Origin: Pseudomonadota bacterium
Lineage (GTDB): Bacteria; Pseudomonadota; Gammaproteobacteria; Xanthomonadales; Rhodanobacteraceae
Reading direction: 5' to 3'
Assembly: GCA_023430685.1 (NCBI GenBank)
Contig: JAEYZH010000143.1
Span: 1 to 11,170, forward strand
Length of the DNA: 11,170 bases
Below, one piece after another: positions 1 to 7,567 of this stretch. Position numbers and translations under genes: made by a program. Every line of letters begins with the position of its first letter. The first letter of the stretch is position 1. The notes below the pieces were generated by a model. That model ran no database searches and was not told where the DNA came from. It saw only the letters and a program-made list of their open reading frames with translations.

Positions 1-21
1 GTCCTGCGCGTTCAACAGGCG

Positions 22-765
22 GTGCGCGGAATCCTCGTTCCCGACTGGCCGGCCCCGCCCGGCGTGCGCGCGGCGGTGGCGACGCGCGAGATGGATGGCC
101 ATTCACGCGCGCCGTTCGGGCGCATGAACCTCGGTGCACGCTGTGGCGACGATGCAGCCGCGGTGGCGGCGAACCGCGCCGCGCTCGTCGACGCGTTGCG
201 CTTGCCGTCGGCGCCGATCTGGTTGCAGCAGGTGCATGGCAGCGTCGTCGTCGACGCGGATGCGGCGCACGGACCGGATGAACCGGTCGCCGATGCGGCC
301 GTGTCGCGCGGCACGGCCGTGCTCGCGGTGCTGACCGCCGACTGCGTACCCGTGCTGTTCGCCGACGAGGACGCGCGCGCGATCGGTGTCGCGCATGCCG
401 GCTGGCGCGGGCTCGCCGCAGGCGTGCTCGAGGCGACGCTGGCAGCGCTGCAGGTCGAACCGGCGCGCGTGATCACTTGGCTCGGGCCCGCGATCGGTGC
501 CGCCTCCTACGAAGTCGGCGAAGAGGTCCGCGCGGCGTTCGTCGATGCCGATGCAGGCGCGTCGCAGGCCTTCGCCGCGACGCGGCCGGGACATTGGCGA
601 TGCGACCTCGCCGCGCTCGCGCGGCGCCGACTCGCGGCCGCTGGTGTCGTGCGCATCTGCGGCGGCGGCTTCGACACGTTCACCGATCCGCGGTTCCATT
701 CCTACCGGCGCGAGTCGCGCACGGGTCGCTTCGCGACCCTCGTCTGGCGCGAACCGCCCCCGTAG
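22..765 (+). CDS. pgeF: Peptidoglycan editing factor PgeF (YfiH family, purine nucleoside phosphorylase/laccase domain)
   Basis: The 247-residue protein matches the YfiH/PgeF family (about 243 residues in E. coli). In E. coli this cytoplasmic enzyme keeps L-Ser out of the wall stem peptide, and related proteins cleave or oxidise purine nucleosides. The three expected metal ligands are visible: His72 in LQQVHGS, Cys108 in LTADCVP and His125 in VAHAGWRG. A C-terminal motif, DPRFHSYRRES-TGR (about 222-235), corresponds to the family's FFSYRRDG-TGR block. I chose the GTG at 22 because MRGILVPDWP aligns end to end with the E. coli N-terminus as I recall it. The frame stays open to the window edge, so an upstream start is not excluded, and no strong ribosome site is seen. 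In enterobacteria rluD lies just upstream and clpB just downstream; here a reversed kinase gene separates pgeF from clpB. The TAG stop (763-765) is the first part of a repeat element. Confidence 0.95.
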   Translation: MRGILVPDWPAPPGVRAAVATREMDGHSRAPFGRMNLGARCGDDAAAVAANRAALVDALRLPSAPIWLQQVHGSVVVDADAAHGPDEPVADAAVSRGTAVLAVLTADCVPVLFADEDARAIGVAHAGWRGLAAGVLEATLAALQVEPARVITWLGPAIGAASYEVGEEVRAAFVDADAGASQAFAATRPGHWRCDLAALARRRLAAAGVVRICGGGFDTFTDPRFHSYRRESRTGRFATLVWREPPP

Positions 766-846
766 GCTGGACGACCGCAGGTCGGCCGGCGCTCTTGCTT
801 TTCGTGCACCACAAACTGCCGGCCGCGCTGCGCGCGTCCAGCCTAC
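762..846 (-). repeat. Long-hairpin intergenic repeat, unit 1
   Basis: This is an imperfect palindrome of about 85 bp. The outer arms read GTAGGCTGGAC (762-772) and GTCCAGCCTAC (836-846), exact reverse complements. Inner arms rich in CGGCCGGC follow, around a loop of about 27 bases (791-817). The same arms occur at 6133-6212 and 9331-9415. The arm containing GCGCGCAGCGCGGCCGGC lies on the minus strand here, so the element points towards the kinase gene. It lies between the 3' ends of the convergent pgeF and kinase genes, where a transcribed hairpin could act as a two-way terminator or mRNA 3'-end stabiliser. No U-tract follows. Repetition and symmetry are seen directly; the function is inferred. 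Confidence 0.85.
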
Positions 847-850
847 GAAA

Positions 851-914
851 GCGGCCGGCCTGCGCTTTTGCTTCTCGTGCGCCACACGCTGCCGGCCGCG
901 CTGCGCGCGGGCTA
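851..914 (-). repeat. Long-hairpin intergenic repeat, unit 2 (degenerate tandem copy)
   Basis: This repeats the inner arms and loop of unit 1. GGCCGGC, a CTTTTGCTTCTCGTGCGCCAC loop region and GCCGGCCGCGCTGCGCGCG (890-908) correspond closely to 784-836. The outer GTCCAGCCTAC arm is replaced by GGCTAG at one end and is absent at the other, so the unit is truncated. The shared loop suggests tandem duplication of unit 1 followed by decay. Read on the minus strand, its edge starts with TAG, which is the stop codon of the kinase gene (914-912). Confidence 0.7.
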
Positions 915-3365
915 GGGGTCGCGCAACGCGCGCGCCTCGCTTTCGCGCGGCGGCGGCAGGCCGACCTTCGCGCAGAACGCGACGAAACGGGGATCGTCCC
1001 GCAACCTCAGGAGCGCAGGGTCGAACAGCAGCAGCGTGATCCCGGGGTCGCGGTTCGCGAGCGCGCGTTCGAGCCATTCGAGGCTGCGATCGGCGTCGCC
1101 GCGCAATGCGTGCACTTCGGCGACCTGGTACGCGGCGAACCGCGCGTGCTTCGCTTCGAGCGTCGCGATCGCCTCATCCGCTGCCGCGCGATCGCGCCCG
1201 GCAACGTGGGCGAACGCGAGCGCGACGTCCTTCCAGACGCCCGCGGGCGTGCCCCGCGCAGCTTCGAGCGCGGCGCCTGCGTCGCCGCGACCCACCTCGA
1301 CCAGCGTGAGCTGCGAATGGAACGTCGCGCCTTCGGGCTGGAGTTCGATCGCCCGGCGTGCCGCCGCCGCGGCTTCGTCGAGGTCGCCGAGCGCGCCGAG
1401 GTACACGCTGAGCCAATAGTGCTGCGTCGCATGCAGCGGATCGTCGGCGAGGATCCCGCGCGTGAGGTCGAGTGCCTCGCGCACGCGTCCCTGAGAGGCG
1501 AGTGCGCGGCCGAGGCCGTGCCGCGCGTAGTCGTCGCCGGGTGCGAGTTCGACTGCGAGTCGGTATTCGGTTTCGGCGCCGCGCCAGTCGTAGTCGGCAT
1601 TGGCGAGGAGGTAGCCGCGCGCGGCGTGCGCCGAGGCGAGTCCCGGCGCGAGCGCGAGCGCGGTCTCGACCGCGGTGCGCGCCTCGGCATACGCATCGCG
1701 CGCGGCGTCGCCTTCGAGTTCGAGCGCGATGAGGCCGGTCCAGGCGCGCGACAGCGTCGCCCAGGCCTGCGCGTACGCGGGGTCGATGTGCGTCGCGCGC
1801 GCGAGCGCGTCGATCGCACGGCGCTGGTCGGCGGCGGTGCGGCGATCGGCGTGGAAGCGTCCCTCCAGATACGCGGCATAGGCGTCGAGGTTGCCGCCAG
1901 GAGGGCGGTCGTCGTGCGGCGCGTTGGCCACGCGCGCGAGCAGCTTGCCCTTGAGCGCGGCGGCGACCGCGGCCGTGATGTCGTCCTGCAGCGCGAACAG
2001 GTCCTGGTACGGACGGTCGTAGCGCTGCGACCAGAGCGTGGTGCCGTCGGCGCTGCGTACCAGTGTCGCAGTCACGCGCACGGTGTCGCCGGCGCGTTGC
2101 ACGCTGCCCTCGAGCAGGTGCGCGACGCCGAGCGCCGCGCCGATCGCGCGGCTGTCGGTCTCGGTGTCGCGGAAGCGGAACGCCGAATTGCGGCTGATGA
2201 CCCTGAGTCCTTCGAACTGCGACAGCGCGACGATCAGGTTCTCCGACAGCCCGTCGGCGAAATACTGCTGCGCGGCGTCGCCACTCGCGTTGACCAGCGG
2301 AAGCACCGCGATCGACACCGGTTCGGCGCTGGCGCCTGCCGCGGCAGTGACGCGCGGACTGCGATCCGTGGCGAGCCACCACGTACCGGCTGCGATCGCG
2401 ACGAGCAGTCCGAGGCTGATCCAGGCGCGGCGCGGGCGGGTACCGCGAGCTGTGGCGCGCGTCTCGACCGCGGCCGCGGGCGGCGGGGTCCGCGGCGGTG
2501 GTGCAACGGTAGCCCCTTCCGCAGGGTTCTCGGCGGCCACCGGCGTCGTCGGCGACGCGCCCTGGCGCCAGCCAGCCTGCAAGGCTTCGACGCGTCGCGC
2601 GAGCAGCGCGGCATCGCGCAGGCGCTTCGCGGGATCCTTCGCGAGCAGGTGGTCGAGCAGCGGCTGCACCCCCGCGAGCGCCTCAGGCAGCATGGGCAAC
2701 GGTGCATGCACGTGCTGCACCCCGACCGCGACGTCGCCGCTCCCCGCGTAAGGCAGGCGCCCGGTCAGCAGCTGGTACAGCACGATGCCGAGGCTGTAGA
2801 GGTCGGAACGGCCATCGAGCGGCAGTCCCTGCACCTGCTCGGGACTCATGTAGTGCGGCGTGCCGATCGCGAGGCCTTCGCCGGTCAGGGCGGCGTCGGC
2901 ATGCGCCGCGCGCGCGATGCCGAAATCGGCGAGCGCGTAGGAACCGTCGCTGCGGCGCAGGATGTTGTCGGGCTTCACGTCCCGGTGGATCACGCCTTCG
3001 CGATGCGCATGCGCGAGCGCGAGCGCGACCTGGCGCACGATCTCGAGCGCCTCGCGCGGCGTGTGCGGCGCCGACACCGGTACCGGGCCGCCCGCGATGA
3101 ATTCCATCGCGAGATAGGGCTGGCCTTCGTGCACGCCGACGTCGTGGATGCCGACGATGTGGCGGTGCGCGAGCCGGGCCGCGATCCGGCCTTCGCGCAG
3201 GAAGCGCTCGGTCGCGGCGGCATCGGCCGCGAGCGCGGGCAGCAGCAGTTTCAGCGCGACCTCGCGGCCCAGCGACTCCTGCAGCGCGCGATGCACGCTC
3301 GCCATCCCGCCGCGCCCGAGCGTGTCGAGGATCTGGTAGCCGGGGATCGTCGCGGAGGGCGCCAT
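912..3365 (-). CDS. Membrane Ser/Thr protein kinase with TolB/FlgO-like sensor domain and TPR repeats
   Basis: This 817-residue protein begins with a Hanks-type kinase domain (about 9-270). Visible motifs are the GRGGM glycine loop (17-21), the VALK lysine Lys39, a helix-C Glu58, catalytic HRDVKPDN (127-134), DFG (147-149) and GTPHYMSPE (168-176). All catalytic residues are present, so it should be active. A Pro/Ala linker (about 271-312) leads to one membrane segment (about 314-332). The region beyond should be periplasmic: a TolB-N/FlgO-like domain (about 350-470: IAVLPLVNASGD, FADGLSENL, LLEGSVQR) and several TPR-like helical pairs (about 495-775). The end, DPALLRLRDDPRF, is common in TPR proteins of this kind. 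The gene converges on pgeF and diverges from clpB. The ATG at 3365 lacks a clear Shine-Dalgarno sequence. The TAG stop lies at the edge of repeat unit 2. Substrate and signal are unknown. Confidence 0.93.
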   Translation of the reverse strand: MAPSATIPGYQILDTLGRGGMASVHRALQESLGREVALKLLLPALAADAAATERFLREGRIAARLAHRHIVGIHDVGVHEGQPYLAMEFIAGGPVPVSAPHTPREALEIVRQVALALAHAHREGVIHRDVKPDNILRRSDGSYALADFGIARAAHADAALTGEGLAIGTPHYMSPEQVQGLPLDGRSDLYSLGIVLYQLLTGRLPYAGSGDVAVGVQHVHAPLPMLPEALAGVQPLLDHLLAKDPAKRLRDAALLARRVEALQAGWRQGASPTTPVAAENPAEGATVAPPPRTPPPAAAVETRATARGTRPRRAWISLGLLVAIAAGTWWLATDRSPRVTAAAGASAEPVSIAVLPLVNASGDAAQQYFADGLSENLIVALSQFEGLRVISRNSAFRFRDTETDSRAIGAALGVAHLLEGSVQRAGDTVRVTATLVRSADGTTLWSQRYDRPYQDLFALQDDITAAVAAALKGKLLARVANAPHDDRPPGGNLDAYAAYLEGRFHADRRTAADQRRAIDALARATHIDPAYAQAWATLSRAWTGLIALELEGDAARDAYAEARTAVETALALAPGLASAHAARGYLLANADYDWRGAETEYRLAVELAPGDDYARHGLGRALASQGRVREALDLTRGILADDPLHATQHYWLSVYLGALGDLDEAAAAARRAIELQPEGATFHSQLTLVEVGRGDAGAALEAARGTPAGVWKDVALAFAHVAGRDRAAADEAIATLEAKHARFAAYQVAEVHALRGDADRSLEWLERALANRDPGITLLLFDPALLRLRDDPRFVAFCAKVGLPPPRESEARALRDP

Positions 3366-3400
3366 CGCCGAGCAGGATACTCAAACGTGCCGATCCGGGC

Positions 3401-3426
3401 CTTCAGCCTGTCGACGCGGGTTGAAG
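3401..3426. repeat. 8-bp inverted repeat overlapping the clpB -35 element
   Basis: CTTCAGCC (3401-3408) and GGTTGAAG (3419-3426) are inverted arms that match at seven of eight positions; the eighth would be a G-U pair in RNA. They flank a 10-base spacer containing GTCGAC. The right arm overlaps the TTGAA of the proposed heat-shock promoter, so a bound protein could compete with RNA polymerase. It could equally be a chance match, and it does not resemble the longer CIRCE operator. Confidence 0.3.
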
Positions 3427-3448
3427 AGCCGGTCGGCGCGACCCATCT
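3420..3448 (+). promoter_or_regulatory. Putative sigma-32 (RpoH) heat-shock promoter of clpB
   Basis: The -35 box GTTGAAG (3420-3426) and the -10 box ACCCATCT (3441-3448) are separated by 14 bases. The known sigma-32 consensus is CTTGAAA, then about 13-17 bases, then CCCCATNT. The match is five of seven at -35 and seven of eight at -10, counting N. Transcription would start near 3455, leaving a leader of about 65-70 bases before clpB. ClpB is a classic heat-shock gene, so a site here is expected. An additional TATTCT at 3491-3496 could serve as a housekeeping -10, but no -35 is recognisable. Confidence 0.65.
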
Positions 3449-3521
3449 TCGGGACATCCGCGGGCGGCCGGGGGCGGCCCGCGACCCACGTATTCTCGCG
3501 CGCGTTCCGGAGGGAAAACCC

Positions 3522-6104
<2,583 letters not shown>

Positions 6105-6132
6105 CGATGCCGATGGAAGCGCATTGACCGAT

Positions 6133-6212
6133 GCAGGCTGGACGCGCGCAGCGCGGCCGGCAGCTTTGCGCTCGAGCAGCAAGAAGCGCCGGCCTGCGGC
6201 CGTCCAGCCTAC
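6133..6212 (+). repeat. Long-hairpin intergenic repeat, unit 3
   Basis: This imperfect palindrome begins 28 bases after the clpB stop. The left arm (6133-6161) opens GCAGGCTGGACGCGCGCAGC and ends GGCCGGC; the right arm (6186-6212) ends CCGTCCAGCCTAC. The loop resembles that of unit 1 read on the minus strand (both contain GCAAGA shortly before GCGCCGGCC), so the element has a conserved direction, here plus. It could fold into a strong mRNA 3' hairpin for clpB, as a terminator or RNase barrier. It ends just before the putative fmdB promoter. Confidence 0.85.
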
Positions 6213-6216
6213 GCAC

Positions 6217-6222
6217 TACACT
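6217..6222 (+). promoter_or_regulatory. Possible -10 box for the fmdB-like gene
   Basis: TACACT matches TATAAT at four of six positions and lies about 30 bases before the ATG, directly after repeat unit 3. No -35 hexamer is recognisable at 16-18 bases upstream, because that space is the right arm of the repeat. The call rests on position and on the similar TAGACT boxes before two other genes in the window. Confidence 0.3.
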
Positions 6223-6252
6223 CCCGCTCCTGTTCTCCGCAACCCCAGCCTT

Positions 6253-6588
6253 ATGCCCATCTACGAATTCGAATGTTCGGCCTGCGACGCGGTGTTCGAC
6301 CGCCTGCAGAAACTCTCCGATCCCGATCCCGTGGAGTGCCCCGAGTGCGGGCAGCCGCGGGTGAAGCGGCGTCTGACCGCGCCTGCGTTCCGACTGGCCG
6401 GCAGCGGCTGGTACGAAACCGATTTCAAGAAGGACGGCGACAGGAAGCGCAACCTCGCCGACTCGGGCGAGCCGGCGAAAGCGGCAGCGCCCGAAAAGGC
6501 CGCGGATGCCAGACCCGACTCGAAAGCCGAGTCCAGGACCGAAGCGAAGCCCGCCGCGACACCGGTGACCAAGCCCGCAACCGACTGA
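6253..6588 (+). CDS. FmdB/CxxC-type zinc ribbon regulatory protein
   Basis: This 111-residue protein opens MPIYEFECSAC, the signature of the FmdB (CxxC_CxxC_SSSS) family. Two cysteine pairs, Cys8/Cys11 and Cys29/Cys32, can hold one zinc ion. The conserved APAFRLAGSGWYETDFK segment follows (about 43-59). From about residue 60 the chain is a charged, low-complexity tail rich in Ala, Lys, Glu, Asp and Pro, probably disordered. The name comes from a formamidase-linked protein, and the biochemical role of most members is unknown. In related gammaproteobacteria such a gene often sits just before aspS, as I recall; here a secreted-protein gene lies between them. The start is fixed by the family N-terminus; a clear ribosome site is lacking. 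Confidence 0.93.
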   Translation: MPIYEFECSACDAVFDRLQKLSDPDPVECPECGQPRVKRRLTAPAFRLAGSGWYETDFKKDGDRKRNLADSGEPAKAAAPEKAADARPDSKAESRTEAKPAATPVTKPATD

Positions 6589-6620
6589 CGCGGCTTCCCG
6601 CTCCGTTCAGCCTCGTGCAC

Positions 6621-6626
6621 TAGACT
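6621..6626 (+). promoter_or_regulatory. Possible -10 box for the DUF3011 gene
   Basis: TAGACT lies in the context TGCACTAGACTGGCGCCGC. A near twin, TGCGCTAGACTGCGC, lies before ruvC. Transcription from here would begin about 40 bases before the ATG at 6673. A convincing -35 element at the usual spacing is not visible. Confidence 0.4.
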
Positions 6627-6672
6627 GGCGCCGCTTGCACGGCACGCACACCACAGTCACAGGGAGCAGGAC

Positions 6673-7323
6673 ATGCGCAAGGTCATCCATGGAATCACCG
6701 GAATCACCGCACTCGCGCTTTCGATCGGCGCGGCTTCGCTCGCCCAGGCCCAATCGCCCGCGGCGGCGGTCGTGGCGGCGGGCGCATTCGCACCGGCGCA
6801 GTACGGCAACGACTGGCGACCCGGCCCGGATTGGGATCGCGACATCAACGTGCGCTGCGCGAGCGTCGACTTCCGCTATCGCATGTGTCAGATCGATACC
6901 GGTCGCGGCAGCGAGGTCGAGCTGGTCCGCCAGATTTCCGATACCCGCTGCATCGAAGGTCGTACCTGGGGCTGGAACCGCGCAGGCATCTGGGTCGACC
7001 AGGGATGCGAAGGCGTGTTTCGCGTGCAGCGCCGCTGGAAAGGCGGTCCGGGCCATGGCCACGGTCCCGGCCATGGACCGGGCCAGGGCGGCTGGCAGCC
7101 GGGTCCGGGTTGGGACAGGATGATCCGCGTGCACTGCTCGAGCGTCGACTTCCGCTACCGCATGTGCCAGGTCGATACCGGCCGCGGCGGCGACGTGCGC
7201 ATCGAGCGCCAGATTTCCAAAACGCGCTGCGTGCGCGGGCAGAACTGGGGCTGGAACCGCGCGGGTGTCTGGGTCGACCAGGGCTGCGACGCGGTGTTCC
7301 TCGTTGACCGTCGCTGGCGCTGA
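6673..7323 (+). CDS. Secreted protein with two tandem DUF3011 domains
   Basis: The 216-residue protein starts with a Sec signal peptide: MRK, a hydrophobic stretch to about residue 24 and a likely cut after AQA (26/27). An Ala-rich spacer precedes domain 1 (about 47-122). A Gly/Pro/His linker (about 124-147, with GHGHGPGHGPG) leads to domain 2 (about 140-215). The domains are near copies with a 93-residue period: VDFRYRMCQ, TGRG, RQIS and WGWNRAG recur. Cysteines 62, 72, 93 and 112 repeat exactly as 155, 165, 186 and 205, so two disulfides per domain are plausible in the periplasm or outside. The domain matches DUF3011 as I recall it; no function is established. GGAG six bases upstream supports the start, and a TAGACT box lies about 47 bases upstream. 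It sits between the FmdB-like gene and aspS, with a hairpin 19 bases after its stop. Confidence 0.9.
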   Translation: MRKVIHGITGITALALSIGAASLAQAQSPAAAVVAAGAFAPAQYGNDWRPGPDWDRDINVRCASVDFRYRMCQIDTGRGSEVELVRQISDTRCIEGRTWGWNRAGIWVDQGCEGVFRVQRRWKGGPGHGHGPGHGPGQGGWQPGPGWDRMIRVHCSSVDFRYRMCQVDTGRGGDVRIERQISKTRCVRGQNWGWNRAGVWVDQGCDAVFLVDRRWR

Positions 7324-7341
7324 GCCGGCGACACCGATTTA

Positions 7342-7369
7342 CGGACGCCCGCCGAAAGGCGGGCGTCCG
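7342..7369 (+). terminator. Perfect 12-bp hairpin with GAAA loop after the DUF3011 gene
   Basis: CGGACGCCCGCC (7342-7353) pairs perfectly with GGCGGGCGTCCG (7358-7369) across a GAAA tetraloop, starting 19 bases after the stop. The stem is very stable and well placed for a terminator, but the downstream sequence CATGTCTGG has no U-run, so it may instead protect the mRNA 3' end. Confidence 0.6.
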
Positions 7370-7443
7370 CATGTCTGGAGCCCAGTGGGCGGCTTCCCCG
7401 GCCGCGCGGTTGCGATCCGCCCCGTGGATCGGGAGGCCTTCGC

Positions 7444-7484
7444 GTAGGGTGGGTCGCAGCGCCGAAGGCGCGAGCCCCACCATC
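7444..7484. repeat. Second-type palindromic intergenic repeat (GTAGGGTGGG...CCCACCAT)
   Basis: GTAGGGTGGGTCGC and the inverted GCGAGCCCCACCAT flank a short AGCGCCGAAGGC hairpin tip, giving an imperfect stem of about 15 bp (7449-7482). From general knowledge, elements with GTAGGGTGGG and CCCACC ends are scattered between genes in many proteobacteria. Only one copy lies in this window, so its repeat status is recognised rather than shown. It shares the GTAGG edge of the long-hairpin family but not its arms. Confidence 0.5.
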
Positions 7485-7497
7485 CGTCCCCGCCACA

Positions 7498-7526
7498 TTG
7501 CGGCGCAGCACGATCCTCCGTAGCAT
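7498..7526 (+). promoter_or_regulatory. Possible aspS promoter
   Basis: TTGCGG (7498-7503) and TAGCAT (7521-7526) are separated by exactly 17 bases and match the housekeeping consensus at three and four of six positions. Transcription would start near 7533, about 35 bases before the aspS ATG. The -10 box overlaps the left arm of the inverted repeat at 7523-7566, which affects how that repeat could work. Confidence 0.4.
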
Positions 7527-7566
7527 TCCGCGTCTTCTTCGCGCCGACCGGCGCCACGCGGAATGC
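7523..7566. promoter_or_regulatory. 11-bp perfect inverted repeat abutting the aspS start
   Basis: GCATTCCGCGT (7523-7533) and ACGCGGAATGC (7556-7566) are exact reverse complements. The right arm ends one base before the ATG at 7568 and contains GCGGA, the only Shine-Dalgarno-like sequence. Inside lies a second short stem, GCGCC (7541-7545) with GGCGC (7550-7554). As RNA this would bury the ribosome site; as DNA the arm centres are 33 bp apart, about three helical turns. If transcription starts near 7533, only the DNA role is possible. Confidence 0.6.
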
Positions 7567-7567
7567 C

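Noticed and set aside
762..914. Tandem repeat units considered as a small CRISPR array
   Set aside because: There are only two units, each is a long palindrome with similar rather than unique loops, and copies recur elsewhere; no cas genes are present.
477..3521. Open + strand frame of about 1,000 codons running into clpB, as if ClpB had a giant N-terminal extension
   Set aside because: It mirrors the kinase gene on the other strand, its translation is Arg/Ala-rich with no recognisable domain, and clpB has its own ribosome site and family-typical start at 3522.
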